From: Cryptosporangium phraense | GTDB taxonomy: Bacteria > Actinomycetota > Actinomycetes > Mycobacteriales > Cryptosporangiaceae | Length of the DNA stretch: 64,000 bases | Assembly: GCF_006912135.1 (NCBI RefSeq) | Contig: NZ_VIRS01000012.1 | Coordinates: 62,001-126,000, forward strand | Direction: 5' to 3' | In this document: positions 1 through 9,665 of the stretch, piece by piece | Layout: the number at the start of each line of letters is the position of its first letter | Numbering within the stretch: the first letter of the stretch is position 1 | Position numbers and translations under genes: made by a program | The notes under the pieces: generated by a model | What the model was told of the DNA's origin: nothing | Database searches by the model: none | Seen by the model: only the letters and a program-made list of their open reading frames with translations

Positions 1-633
1 ATGGCCCCGATCACCGCGCTGACCGCGTGCTGGGCCGTGCAGTCGACCGGGATTCCGCTCTGGGTCGTGTCGTCGACGTCGGCCCCGCCGGTGGTGGCCG
101 CGGGCACGGTGATCGTCAGTTCGGTGCTGATAGCCGGGTTGCAGAGCGCGGTGAGCGCGCGGGTGCTGACGATCCGGCAGGGCGCGGTCGCGGCGACGCT
201 CGCCGGGGTGGTGCTCGCGGTGAGCTGCCTGGTGTTTCTTCCGGCGGCCGGGAAGGGGGCGGGATGGGCGGCGGTGATCGTGCTCGGGGGTGGGTTGCTG
301 CATGTAGTCGGTGAGCTGTTGTTCGTGAGTGGGCAGTGGGCGGTGTCGGTGGGGTTGATGCGGGAGGAGTTTCGGGGGGAGTACCTGGGTGTGAGCGCGG
401 CGATGACCGGGGTGGTGCAGGAGTTCGCGCCGGGGGTGGTGGTGGGGTTGGTCGGGGGTTTGGGTGGGGTGGGATGGGTGGCGATGGCGGGGTTCTTCGT
501 CGCGTGTGCGGTGCCGATCCTGCCCCTGGCCGCGCGAGCGGCGTCTGGCGTGGGGGACGCAGCCGGCGTGGCCGGGGCCGGCGGAGCCGGCGCGGGTGAC
601 GGGGGCGGGGTGGGCGCGGGGGCCGTCAGTTGA
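1..633 (+). CDS. MFS transporter, C-terminal part (left-truncated)
   Basis: The 210 residues visible are mostly hydrophobic, with about five to six membrane segments separated by short polar loops, as in the C-terminal half of a major facilitator superfamily exporter. An ATG falls exactly on base 1, but a full MFS protein has 12 helices and about 400 residues, so the gene almost certainly begins upstream of the window. The tail after the last helix is Gly/Ala-rich and looks disordered. It overlaps the end of the convergent ferredoxin reductase gene by 8 bp. The substrate cannot be told. Confidence 0.7.
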   Translation: MAPITALTACWAVQSTGIPLWVVSSTSAPPVVAAGTVIVSSVLIAGLQSAVSARVLTIRQGAVAATLAGVVLAVSCLVFLPAAGKGAGWAAVIVLGGGLLHVVGELLFVSGQWAVSVGLMREEFRGEYLGVSAAMTGVVQEFAPGVVVGLVGGLGGVGWVAMAGFFVACAVPILPLAARAASGVGDAAGVAGAGGAGAGDGGGVGAGAVS

Positions 634-2014
634 TGGGTTCGGCGGGCATGGTGGCTCGGACGGCGTCGAGGAGGGCGTCCCGCGTTGCGAGCGTGGTGCG
701 AGCCCGGCCCCGGGACTCGCCGAGGGCGATCTCGGCGGCGTCGATCGCGCGCCAGTCGTCCAGCGTGAACACCCGGACGCCCCGCTCGGCCAGTAGATCG
801 GTGACCGCGTCGCGGCCCGGCCGCTCGGCCCGGGGCAGAGCCCCGGAGGTCGCGTCCTCGAGCAGCGTGGCGACGGTCTCGTGCGCGTCGGCCTTGTTCG
901 TGCCGATCACCCCGCTGGGCCCCCGCTTGATCCACCCGGCGACGTACTCCCCGGCCGCCGCCACCCCGTCGCGCACCACCCGCCCCTGCTCGTGCGGCAC
1001 CACGTTCAGACGCGAGTCGAACGGCAGGCCCACCATCGGCACCCCGCGGTACCCGACCGACCGCACGACCAGCTGAGCCTCGATCACCGACCGCTCCCCG
1101 GTCCCGACCACAGACCCGTCGTCAGCGAGCGCGGTGCGCTCGACGACCACCCCCTCGACCCGGTCACGGCCCAGGATCTCCACCGGCCGGGTGAAGAACC
1201 GCAGGTGGACCCCGGTAGGGCCGCTCCCGCTCTCGTCTGCCTCGGCCCACCCTCGCAGTACGTCGACGTTCCGAGCCACCGCCCGGTCGGAAGCCAGGAT
1301 CGCGTCGGTGGCCGGATGCGGCGCCAGATCGGCCGGATCCACCCGCACGGAGACGCCCTCGAGCTTGCCCAGCTCGCGCAGCTCCTTCGTGGTGAACGCG
1401 GCATGCGCTGGGGACCGACGTCCGAGCAGGTGAATCTGACGAACCGGGCAGCTCCCCAGCGCGCTCAGGACGTGCTCGGGCATGTCGGTGTGATCGAGCG
1501 CCCCGCACCGCGCCAGCACCCGCCCAACATCCAGCGCAACGTTCCCCACCCCGACGACCACCGCCGACCGCGCCGTCAGCAACGCCTCCTCGACCGCCCC
1601 CCGGGCCGCGTCAGGATGGCCGCAGTACCAGGCGACGACGTCGGTGGCGGGCAGGCTGCCGGGAAGGTCCTCGCCCGGTATACCGAGCCGCCGGTCGGCC
1701 GAGGCCCCGAACGTGTAGACGACCGCGTCGTAGTGGCGGCGGAGCTCCTCGACCGTGAGGTCGGTACCGAGCTCGACGTTGCCGAGGAAGCGCACCGACG
1801 GGTCCCGGAGCAGGCGCCAGAGCGTCTCCCGGATGCCGCGGATGCTCAAATGATCGGGCGCCACGCCGTACCGCACCAGCCCGAACGGCGTAGGGAGCCG
1901 ATCAAGGACGTCGACGTCGATCTCCACGTCGGTCTGCCGGGTCAGCGCCTCGGCCGCGTAGATACCCGAGGGGCCTGATCCGACGACAGCTACCCGAAGT
2001 GGTCGCTGGTCCAC
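626..2014 (-). CDS. fprA: Ferredoxin--NADP reductase, FprA type
   Basis: This is a 462-residue flavoprotein of the adrenodoxin-reductase-like family, which moves electrons between NADPH and ferredoxin, usually for cytochromes P450 or Fe-S enzymes. The N-terminus has the FAD dinucleotide fold GSGPSG at residues 12-17. A second Rossmann motif, GVGNVALDVG, near residue 155 binds NADPH. The C-terminal part carries the family signature GWIKRGPSGVIGTNK. I chose the GTG at 2014 because it lies just before the FAD motif and gives the usual family length; the frame stays open far upstream but that stretch is unlike any protein. No P450 or ferredoxin gene is adjacent. Confidence 0.93.
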   Translation of the reverse strand: MDQRPLRVAVVGSGPSGIYAAEALTRQTDVEIDVDVLDRLPTPFGLVRYGVAPDHLSIRGIRETLWRLLRDPSVRFLGNVELGTDLTVEELRRHYDAVVYTFGASADRRLGIPGEDLPGSLPATDVVAWYCGHPDAARGAVEEALLTARSAVVVGVGNVALDVGRVLARCGALDHTDMPEHVLSALGSCPVRQIHLLGRRSPAHAAFTTKELRELGKLEGVSVRVDPADLAPHPATDAILASDRAVARNVDVLRGWAEADESGSGPTGVHLRFFTRPVEILGRDRVEGVVVERTALADDGSVVGTGERSVIEAQLVVRSVGYRGVPMVGLPFDSRLNVVPHEQGRVVRDGVAAAGEYVAGWIKRGPSGVIGTNKADAHETVATLLEDATSGALPRAERPGRDAVTDLLAERGVRVFTLDDWRAIDAAEIALGESRGRARTTLATRDALLDAVRATMPAEPIN

Positions 2015-3053
2015 TCGTTCACAGTACGTCGGACGGGTGCGGGCACCACCAAAACCCACAAACGAACGCCCGAGGTCGCGACCGCGCCCGCGCGGTGACC
2101 CCGGGCTACCCGCTGGCCGGTTGCGGCGACCGCGTCGAGGAGAACGGGGGCAGGGATCTGGCGTGTCGCCGGCCTTCGCGAGCGGTGACCAACCGTGCGA
2201 GGGCTGGTGACCGGCCTCGGCCGCGAGATGGATCGTGGGCTCTCTGCCCGCCGCGCGACCGATAGGCCGACAGCCGCTGTCGAATCCCCGGGCAGGTTCC
2301 GCGTGGTCAGTCCGCGGCCCTGAGCCCGTGTAGGCAGGTCGTTGACCATCCCGCCCAGATCCCGTCGCACGGCTGATCGCGTAACAGCCCGCGCCCCTAC
2401 TGCTGCGGCGATCCGGCCGCGAAAGCACCAGCCTGGGTTGCCGCCGGATCCCGCCGATGCCCCTCCGCCGTGGACGCGGTGACCAATCCCCAGCCCCTGG
2501 CGCCGCAGAACTGGCGGACGCCCCTATCCCCCTGCCGCCGTCGGCCGGCCGGCCGGCCCAGCAATACCCCGCCTTGCCGCACCCTGCCTTCCCGGCTGCC
2601 CCAGCCCCGCTCGCTACCTCGGACCCGATCGGCAACCTCCCGTGGCCCAGTGGGCAACTCCCGGCCCCGCCTGTCGCCGGCCCGCACAGCAATCGCCGGC
2701 CCCGCCGCTTCCAACTCGCCCGCACCGCAGACCCGATTGACGACCTCGGCCCGACCGGTCGCCGGAGGCCCAACGGGCAACTTCAGGGACCACCTGTCGA
2801 GGCCGACCCGGCAACGAACCTCAGCCCCCTGCCACCGCGGGCCCGCCCGGCAACCCCCCGCCTCGCCGCGCCCGGCAACCCCCCGGCCTCGCCGCACCCG
2901 GCAACCCCCCGGCCCGACCGCCCTCCGCCCGGCAGCCCCTGCCCACCCGGCCATGCCGCACCCGGGCCCGGCCCCTACCTGCCCGGCTGGGCCCGGCCGC
3001 CGCCGGCCGGGGGTGCACCCGCGGCTTCGCCGGCCCGACGCGCCGGTCCGGCG
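2015..3053. other. 1 kb spacer without a recognisable gene
   Basis: Between the reductase start and the AlkA-like stop lies about 1 kb with long open frames on both strands. Those frames translate only to Pro/Arg/Gly-rich text with no domain-like pattern, as expected for very GC-rich non-coding DNA. It holds a three-copy tandem repeat of about 25 bp at 2845-2920. I see no tRNA, riboswitch or convincing small gene in it. Confidence 0.5.
2845..2920. repeat. Tandem repeat, about 25-26 bp, three copies
   Basis: Three adjacent units begin at 2845, 2870 and 2896. Each opens with CCCGGCAACCCCCCG, preceded by G or A, and then runs into a CTCGCCGC-like tail; the third copy diverges at its end. The array lies in the non-coding spacer upstream of fprA. 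Confidence 0.8.
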
Positions 3054-3986
3054 CTACAGCTCGGCCAGGACGCCGGCCGGCAATTCGACCGGGCGGTCCG
3101 GCGACTCCCGGTAGACGCGAATCAACACCGACACCCAACTCCGATACGGCGACCAGCGACGGGCGACCTCGTTCAGCCGGGCCGGCTCGCTGCCCGGGAG
3201 TCGATAGAGCTGCACCATCGTCGCGTGCAGCCGGCGCTCGGCCTGGGCGAATACGTCGGGCGCGCCGGCGCCTCGGATCAGCGTCAGCTCGGCTGAGAAC
3301 GGGCCGATGCCGGGCAGGCGCTGCAGGTCGGCCATGGCCTCGGCGGGGTCCAGGGCGCGGAGCCGCTCGCCGGTGAGGCGCCCCTCGGCGGCGGCCCGGG
3401 CCAGCGCGTGCAGGCGCTCGACCTTGGGCTGCGGTACGCCCTCGAGTTCGCTGGTGGCGAGCAGCGTCGCCGGATCGGGGAACGCGAACATCTCGACCCC
3501 GGCGATCGTCCGGCGCTCGCCGTGCCGAGACGCGATCCGGGCCTTGACCGCGGCCGCTTGGGCGATGCGCACCCGGTGACTGAGCACGGCCCAGCAGGCG
3601 GCCTCGTACGGCGAGTAGAAGCACACCGGACGCAGACCGGCGAACCTGGCCTGCAACGCACCGACCACCGGATCGGCCGCCCCGATCGCGGCGAACCCGG
3701 ACCCGTCGACGTCGAGCGAGAGGATTCGCGCCAGCTGCGTCGACGCCCGCGCCCGGACGTCGTCGGGGACCTCGTCGTCGAGATCGGCCACCACCGCGCC
3801 GTCGGCGCGCTGAATCACGGCGAGCCCCACGGCCGGCCACTCGGCACCGGGGGTCTCGACCGGGAACGCGAACCGCAGGACGCCGTCGTCGGCGCCGGTG
3901 TACCGAGCCGGGCCGAAGCCCTCGAGAAACCGGGTGCTGGCCGCGAGCGAGAACGGCCCGCTGGGCGTCAGGACAATGGCAGTCAC
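3054..3986 (-). CDS. DNA-3-methyladenine glycosylase II-like protein (AlkA family)
   Basis: The 310-residue protein matches the AlkA/HhH-GPD base-excision family, which removes alkylated bases from DNA. The helix-hairpin-helix reads LPGIGPFSAEL in the C-terminal half and is followed by the GAPDVF strand. In E. coli AlkA the catalytic aspartate falls in the next turn (LPDDYL). Here that turn reads AQAERRL, so an Asp is not seen and a Glu appears to occupy its place. The start is a GTG with a strong GGAGG upstream. It follows the NHL kinase gene by 53 bp on the same strand and may be co-transcribed. The fold is clear, but the exact substrate and catalysis are less certain. Confidence 0.82.
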   Translation of the reverse strand: MTAIVLTPSGPFSLAASTRFLEGFGPARYTGADDGVLRFAFPVETPGAEWPAVGLAVIQRADGAVVADLDDEVPDDVRARASTQLARILSLDVDGSGFAAIGAADPVVGALQARFAGLRPVCFYSPYEAACWAVLSHRVRIAQAAAVKARIASRHGERRTIAGVEMFAFPDPATLLATSELEGVPQPKVERLHALARAAAEGRLTGERLRALDPAEAMADLQRLPGIGPFSAELTLIRGAGAPDVFAQAERRLHATMVQLYRLPGSEPARLNEVARRWSPYRSWVSVLIRVYRESPDRPVELPAGVLAEL

Positions 3987-4039
3987 CAGACCCTCCTTCC
4001 GACGCCCCCGGTTCTACCCCTCCCCTCCGACAGTTCCGC

Positions 4040-6523
4040 TCACCACGGCATCCGGAACAGATCGCCCTCCGGCGTGCGGTGGTAGAGCCGGTGGACGTGG
4101 CCACCGGAGGCGATCCGTTCGTCGGCGACGAAGTAGACGTCGCCGGGGCGGGTCACGCTGATCGAGACCGTGCGCAGCAGCGCCACCGGCCGCACGAAGC
4201 CCAGCGCGTCGACCTCGCGGGCGTCGCCGCCACCGAGGTAGACGGTCCCGTCGGACGCGGCCGCCAGCGCGTACACACTCGGGATGCCGACGATCGTGGC
4301 CTGCACGTTGTTGCGGAACGGCCCGGTCGTCCCGTCGCCGGCGAACGTCCGGATGAAGCCGGAGCCGACGCGGACGACCCGGACCCTCCGGTTGCCCTGA
4401 TCGGCGATGTACAGCCGCTCGCCGTCCGGGTCGACCGCGACGGCGGTCGGCGTGTTGAGCAGCGCCCAGCTCGCGTACAGGCCGTCGCCGCCGAAGCCGG
4501 TCTGTCCGGTTCCGGCGAACGCCTCGATGGTTCCGCCGGTCACCCGGCTGACCCGATTGCGGGTCTGCTCCGCGATGAAGAGGACGCCGTTCCGGCTCAC
4601 CGTGATCGTGAACGGCTCGGACAGGCGAACGGACGTGCTGCGGGTCCGGCCGCTGACCGGGCGGTTGCCGCCGCCGGCGACCGTCGTGATCGTGCCGTCG
4701 GAGGAGACCTTGCGGACGCGGCGGTTGCCCTGGTCGGCGATGTAGAGGTTGCCGTTGCCGTCGAGCGCGAGCGGGCCCGGGTTGCTGAGCGACGCTTTCA
4801 CCGCGGTGCCGCCGTCGCCGGAGAAGCCGTCGGAACCATTGCCGGCCACGACGACCGGCGAGGAGCCGGAGAGGCCGCGGGCGTCGATCCTCCGGACCTC
4901 GTTGTGGGCGGGGTCGGAGACGTAGATCGTCGTGCCGCCGACGGCGACGCTGCCCGGGCCGGGGACGACGTCCGGGCCGGCCGAGAGCGTGCTGACGCCG
5001 AGCCCGACGACGACCGCGGCGAGGGCCGCGCCCAGGATCGCCGCCCCACCCGCCATCGCCCGTCCCCGTGGGAGCAGGCGGGCCAGCCGGCCGCGGGGGC
5101 GGTCCGAGTCGGCCCAGAGCCAGGCCGGGGTCGCGCTCACCACGAGCGCACCGTCCCGTGGGGGTCCCCAGGCGACGACGTCCGCGCGCCCGCCGCCCGG
5201 ATCGCCCCGGGCCCCGACACCCGCCGCCGGCGCAGGCCACGCCTCCCGGTCCGGCTCGGCCGGAAGGCGATCGCGAGCCCGCCGATCGATGCCCTCCGGT
5301 CCCGCGGCCACGGCCTGCGCAGCGCCATCAGGCCCGACGGCGGCGCCCGGCCCGCCAACGCCAGCCCGGCCAGCGGCGGGATCTCGGCCGACGGCGCCTC
5401 TCCGCCCACCAGCGCCGCGGCCGGCCGCGGCACCGCGCCCGGCCGCGCCCGGCCCACCGGCGCCACGCCCGGTGGCGGGATCTCGGCCGGCCGGACGCGG
5501 GATCGGGCGTGGTCCGAGCTCGAGCGGGCCGGACGACACCTCGTCCAGGCGGGTCGGAGGCAGACCCCAGGGCCAGTCGGGCAGACGCCGGCCCACCGTC
5601 GTCTCGAACGGGCGGACCCCGCTGCCTCCCCGGCCGGGCCGGGCCGACCGGGCCGCGTCGCGGACGTCGTCCCCCACCCGCACCGGCAGACCGGCCCGGG
5701 CCAGCCAGTCCGAGCCGTACGCCCCGGCCGCCGCCGTCGCCAGGTCGAGCGCGAAGGCCCGCGCGGTCGGCTGCCGGTCGTCGACGTCCTTCGACAGGCC
5801 GCGCAGGATCACCGCCGCCACCCGGGTCGCGACGTCCGGCATCGGGGGCGGCGGGGTCGCCTGGTGCGCGACCAGCATCGCGGCCGGCGACAACTCCCCC
5901 GCGAACAGCGGCCGCCCGGTGAGCAGCCGGTAGAGCACGACGCACAGCGAGTACAGGTCGGTCGCCGGCCCGAGCCGGCCGAGCGACGCCTGCTCCGGCG
6001 CCATGTACACCGGCGACCCGACGAACGAACTCGATGCCGCCGTCGTCCCGTCGAACAGCTTCGCGATCCCGAAGTCGGCGACCTTGACCGTCCCGTCCCC
6101 GGCGAACAGCAGGTTGTCGGGTTTGATGTCCCGGTGCAGGATCCGTCGGCCGTGCGCGGCCGACAACGCGTCCGCGACCGCGAGACCGAGTCCGCACGCG
6201 TACTCGGGCGTCACGCGGCCGAGGCCGCGCGCGCCCAGGCTCCCGCCGTTCAACCGCTCCATCACCAGCAGGTACAGGCCGTCGTACTCCACGTAGTCGT
6301 GCAGGCGGACGATGTGGGGATGGTCGAAGTCGGCCAGCACGCGGGCCTCGGCCAGGAACCGGTCTTCGGACGGACCCTGCTCCCCCAGCACCTTGATCGC
6401 GACCGCACGCCCGAGCCGGCGGTGGGTGCCGGCCACGACGAGACCGAAAGCGCCGCGACCGAGTTCCGCACCCAGCTCGTAGCCGGGTAGCGCCTCCTCG
6501 ATACGCGCACGATCGACGATCAT
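4040..6523 (-). CDS. Ser/Thr protein kinase with C-terminal NHL-type beta-propeller (PknD-like)
   Basis: The 827-residue protein has an N-terminal eukaryotic-like kinase domain (about residues 15-275). All catalytic elements are visible: the glycine loop GRGAFG at 22-27, Lys44, HRDIKPDN with Asp132 and Lys134, and DFG at 150-152. A long Pro/Gly/Ala-rich linker follows, then one membrane helix (GGAAILGAALAAVVVGLGVS). The extracytoplasmic part is made of NHL-like blades with the repeated pattern LYIADQGNRRVR. This is the layout of mycobacterial PknD, an external-signal-sensing kinase. The ATG at 6523 directly precedes the kinase domain. It is divergent from the LLM oxidoreductase gene across 79 bp. 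Confidence 0.92.
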   Translation of the reverse strand: MIVDRARIEEALPGYELGAELGRGAFGLVVAGTHRRLGRAVAIKVLGEQGPSEDRFLAEARVLADFDHPHIVRLHDYVEYDGLYLLVMERLNGGSLGARGLGRVTPEYACGLGLAVADALSAAHGRRILHRDIKPDNLLFAGDGTVKVADFGIAKLFDGTTAASSSFVGSPVYMAPEQASLGRLGPATDLYSLCVVLYRLLTGRPLFAGELSPAAMLVAHQATPPPPMPDVATRVAAVILRGLSKDVDDRQPTARAFALDLATAAAGAYGSDWLARAGLPVRVGDDVRDAARSARPGRGGSGVRPFETTVGRRLPDWPWGLPPTRLDEVSSGPLELGPRPIPRPAGRDPATGRGAGGPGAAGRGAAAGRGAGGRRGAVGRDPAAGRAGVGGPGAAVGPDGAAQAVAAGPEGIDRRARDRLPAEPDREAWPAPAAGVGARGDPGGGRADVVAWGPPRDGALVVSATPAWLWADSDRPRGRLARLLPRGRAMAGGAAILGAALAAVVVGLGVSTLSAGPDVVPGPGSVAVGGTTIYVSDPAHNEVRRIDARGLSGSSPVVVAGNGSDGFSGDGGTAVKASLSNPGPLALDGNGNLYIADQGNRRVRKVSSDGTITTVAGGGNRPVSGRTRSTSVRLSEPFTITVSRNGVLFIAEQTRNRVSRVTGGTIEAFAGTGQTGFGGDGLYASWALLNTPTAVAVDPDGERLYIADQGNRRVRVVRVGSGFIRTFAGDGTTGPFRNNVQATIVGIPSVYALAAASDGTVYLGGGDAREVDALGFVRPVALLRTVSISVTRPGDVYFVADERIASGGHVHRLYHRTPEGDLFRMPW

Positions 6524-6602
6524 CCGGTCAAGTCTCGTTCCGTCCTCGTACCGTCCACAACGGCGTGGAAGTCTCAACCCGGAAACAAGCCAAGGAGATG
6601 AC

Positions 6603-7475
6603 ATGTCCGATCGGCGGTTCCGGTTCGGCCTGGTGGCCGCGCCGACCATGAGTGGGGACGAGTGGGTCGGGTTGGCCCGGCGGGCCGAGTCGCTCGGGTA
6701 CGACATCCTGTTGGTGCCGGACGTGCCGGAGACCGGGTCGCCGTTCCCGGCCGCGGGGATCGCCGCGGGGGCGACCACCGCGCTCCGGGTCGGGACGTTC
6801 GTGCTGGTAGCGCCGGTGCGTACGCCGTCGTCGATCGCGGCCGAGAGCCGTACGCTGGATCGGCTCTCCAATGGACGGTTCGAGCTCGGACTGGGCACCG
6901 GCCGCCCGGGTGCGGAGGCCCTCGCGGCTCAGCTCGGCACCGAGTTCCCGCCGGCCGCGGAACGCATCGCCCGCGTCGGAGCCGCCGCCGAGGCCGTCCG
7001 CGCCGCCGCGGCCCCGGGCACTGCTGGGCCGGGCGCAGCGAACCCGGGCGGTGTGGGGGCCCGGACCGGGCCGCGGATCCTCGTTGCCGGGGCGGGGCCG
7101 AGGATTCTCACGCTGGCGGCTCAGGTCGCCGACACGATCACGATCGCGCTTCCGCCGTCGGCCGACGAGGCGGCGCTCGCCCAGGCGGTGGGGTCTCTCC
7201 GCGAATCGGCCGGCGACCGGTTCGAGCAGATCGAGCTCGCGCTCAACCTCGCGGCGGTCGGTGAGAAGCCGGTTCCCGGGCTCGAGCGGTGGCTCGGGGG
7301 GACTCCGGCCGAGTTGGCCGCCCGCGGGGCGATCGGCGTGCTCACCGGCACTCCGGCCGAGATGGCCGATCGCTTGTCGAGGCGCCGCGACGAGCTCGGC
7401 ATCTCGTACGTCGCCGCCAACGCCGCCGCCATCGACGATCTGGCCCCGGTAGTCGAACGCCTGACCGGCACCTGA
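6603..7475 (+). CDS. LLM-class flavin-dependent oxidoreductase
   Basis: The 290-residue protein resembles bacterial luciferase-like monooxygenases and F420-dependent reductases, a TIM-barrel family. Family features include the N-terminal strand RFRFGLVAAPTMSGDEWV, the segment RLSNGRFELGLGTGRPG and a C-terminal GTPAEMADRL stretch. The cofactor (FMN or F420) and substrate cannot be fixed from sequence. AAGGAG lies seven bases before the ATG. It is shorter than typical family members (about 330), mainly through a compact middle section. It faces the diol dehydratase reactivase gene convergently. Confidence 0.85.
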   Translation: MSDRRFRFGLVAAPTMSGDEWVGLARRAESLGYDILLVPDVPETGSPFPAAGIAAGATTALRVGTFVLVAPVRTPSSIAAESRTLDRLSNGRFELGLGTGRPGAEALAAQLGTEFPPAAERIARVGAAAEAVRAAAAPGTAGPGAANPGGVGARTGPRILVAGAGPRILTLAAQVADTITIALPPSADEAALAQAVGSLRESAGDRFEQIELALNLAAVGEKPVPGLERWLGGTPAELAARGAIGVLTGTPAEMADRLSRRRDELGISYVAANAAAIDDLAPVVERLTGT

Positions 7476-7512
7476 CCCTCCGGCGCCGGTGCCGGGGGTG
7501 GCCCGGCTGGGG

Positions 7513-9321
7513 CTATCGCGGCGCGGCCGACAGCGCCAAGCCCCAGGCGACGGCATAGCGGTGACCCAGTCGGCCGGCCACGTTTCCACGGCCCAGGCCG
7601 ACGCCGTCCGGCAGCACGGCGTCCACCACCCGGAGCACCTCGTCGTCGCCGGCCGGGCCGCCGACCACCAGCACGGTTCCGCCGGACGCCCCGGCCAGCC
7701 CGCGCCGTACCGCTGTGCCCAGCACGGCCTGCTTCAACGAAAGGCGGAACGAGCGCCACTCGGCCGGTCCGATCCGGACCGTGACCGGCAGCAGACCGGC
7801 CGGCCCCGGCGCCGCGAGCCATCCGACGGTGCCCGGCGGCTGCGGCGCGGGCAGGAACGTCTTGTCGCCGTCCTCCTGGGTCGCCAACTGCGGCGTCTCC
7901 ACCCGCACGGCCGGACCGCGCTTCGCCCACTCCGCGACGCCCCGCGTCACCCCCAGCCCGAGCGCCACCGCCGCGGTCAACAGGTCTCCCCCACCGGCCA
8001 TCACCCGCTCCCCGACCGCCCCGCCCCCAGCCCCGCCGACCCCGCCCCTGCCTCCGTCGACCCCGCCCTCGGCGAGGCCGCCGCCGACACCCGCGCCGCC
8101 CCCGGCCACACCCGCGCCGCCCCCGGCTTCGCCGGGACCGACGCCGGCGCCGACCACGTCGACGGTCCCGCCGCCCAGGTCGAGGACCACTGCGTCCGGC
8201 GGGGCGCCCGGCGTCGTCAGCGCTCCGCGCAACGCGGCCGACGCCTCGCTCGGCGCGCACCGCACCGGCACGCCCAACGCCTCCGCCAGCAACTCCGACG
8301 CCGGCACCGGCCCGCCCGACGGCAGCAACCCGGCCAGCACGAACCCCGACTCCCCGGCTCCGGCCCGCACCAGCAGTGACGACGCGAGCGCCCCCACGTC
8401 CACGACGGCCAGGTCGTCCACGTCCACCGGCTCGGCGCCCTCGAGGACGTAGGCGATCGCGTCCACGTCCCGCCGCGCCGCGTCGGCCAGCGACACGTCG
8501 CCGGACGGCGTCCGAATGAGGCTGGAAGGGGTGCTGACGACGGGCGGAGCCACCGGGAGGGCGGCCACGACCGCGCTCGAGACGTCGGCCACCCGGCGGG
8601 CCACCCGGCGCAGCGCAGCGGTCTCGGACGCCCCGGCCGACAACGCACCGGCCAGGAACAACGGATCGGTCAGCCGTCGCAAGGGACGTCCGGCCTCCGC
8701 GACCTCCACCGCCACCGCGGACGCCGAGGCCACCTCGGACAGGTCCACCCCGTCGACGACGGGCACCGGCGCGCCGAGCCGGTTCGCCACCAACCGGGCC
8801 TCGTCCGCGGCCAGCAGCACCCCGACGATCGGCGCCCCCGCCGAGATCAACTCCCGCAGCCGAGGCACCGCCTCCCGGTACCCACCCGCCACGAGCACCA
8901 CGACCGACCCGCCCGCCACCGACCCGCCTACCGGCGGCCCGCCGGCCAGCGGCCCGGCCACCCGGGCCAAGGTCTCCAACGGCACCGGCCGCCCGACCCC
9001 CACCCCCGACCCACCCGGCGACGAAACCCCAGCCGCCACCACCGCGAACCGCCCCGTATCCACCGGAGCCGCCCGCACCACCCCGGCCGACACCCGCACC
9101 GGACGCAACGGCGCCACCGCCGCCCCCACCAACTCCCCACCCACCCGCCGCACCAACCGGCGCACCAACGCCGCCGCACCCTGCACCGACGACGGCGAGC
9201 CCTTCACACCCCGGGTCATCGTCCGGTCCCAGGCCACGGGCTCGCCGGTCGCGACCGAGGCGAGCACGACCTCGGTCGTGGCGTTGCCGACGTCGACGCC
9301 CGCGACGACCCTCAGCGACAC
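7513..9321 (-). CDS. Diol/glycerol dehydratase reactivase, large subunit
   Basis: This 602-residue protein is an ASKHA-fold ATPase of the DdrA/GdrA type, which expels damaged cobalamin from B12-dependent diol dehydratase. The N-terminal phosphate loop GVDVGNATTEVVLA and a second nucleotide-binding element VLDLGGGTVDVVG are present. A Gly/Ala/Val-rich run of about 45 residues follows the second motif and is absent from the enterobacterial proteins as I know them. The GTG start at 9321 overlaps the end of the small-subunit gene by 10 bp, so translation is probably coupled. The small reactivase subunit (DdrB) is not seen nearby. Confidence 0.9.
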   Translation of the reverse strand: MSLRVVAGVDVGNATTEVVLASVATGEPVAWDRTMTRGVKGSPSSVQGAAALVRRLVRRVGGELVGAAVAPLRPVRVSAGVVRAAPVDTGRFAVVAAGVSSPGGSGVGVGRPVPLETLARVAGPLAGGPPVGGSVAGGSVVVLVAGGYREAVPRLRELISAGAPIVGVLLAADEARLVANRLGAPVPVVDGVDLSEVASASAVAVEVAEAGRPLRRLTDPLFLAGALSAGASETAALRRVARRVADVSSAVVAALPVAPPVVSTPSSLIRTPSGDVSLADAARRDVDAIAYVLEGAEPVDVDDLAVVDVGALASSLLVRAGAGESGFVLAGLLPSGGPVPASELLAEALGVPVRCAPSEASAALRGALTTPGAPPDAVVLDLGGGTVDVVGAGVGPGEAGGGAGVAGGGAGVGGGLAEGGVDGGRGGVGGAGGGAVGERVMAGGGDLLTAAVALGLGVTRGVAEWAKRGPAVRVETPQLATQEDGDKTFLPAPQPPGTVGWLAAPGPAGLLPVTVRIGPAEWRSFRLSLKQAVLGTAVRRGLAGASGGTVLVVGGPAGDDEVLRVVDAVLPDGVGLGRGNVAGRLGHRYAVAWGLALSAAPR

Positions 9322-9665
9322 AGACCGCGCCGCTGGTAGACCGCGGCCGCCTCCCGCACCAACTCGGCGTTGATCACCGCGCCCCGCTCGGCCAGCCAAT
9401 CGGCGATCTCGGACAGCTCCTCGAACGTGCTCCGGCGCGGGCGCAACGCCTCGTAGATCCGCATCACGTCGTCGTCGTCGAGCGCGGTGAGCTCGGCGGC
9501 CCGCCGGAAGTTCGCCGCCAACTGCGGGTTGCCGTGCTGCGAAGCCACCTGGGCCTGGTGCTCCAGCGTCTCCGGATGGATCCGCAGGTCATCGGCCGAC
9601 ACCTCACCGGCCCGCACGGAGTCCAACGTCACCGAGTCCAGCGCCCGCCCAGAAAAGGCCTTCAT
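9312..9665 (-). CDS. Diol dehydratase small (gamma) subunit
   Basis: The 117-residue product matches the small subunit of propanediol/glycerol dehydratase. It has an acidic start, the segment DLRIHPETLEHQAQVA, and the C-terminal block ALRPRRSTFEELSEIAD, which is the conserved helix pattern of PduE/DhaE proteins. It is shorter than Klebsiella PduE (about 170) because the N-terminal extension linked to microcompartment targeting or solubility is missing. The ATG overlaps the stop of the fused large/medium subunit gene by 4 bp. Confidence 0.9.
   Translation of the reverse strand: MKAFSGRALDSVTLDSVRAGEVSADDLRIHPETLEHQAQVASQHGNPQLAANFRRAAELTALDDDDVMRIYEALRPRRSTFEELSEIADWLAERGAVINAELVREAAAVYQRRGLCR

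Noticed and set aside
2397-3114. Long open frames on both strands in the fprA-alkA spacer
   Set aside because: They translate to Pro/Arg/Gly-rich text without domains, lack ribosome sites, and are expected in DNA this GC-rich.
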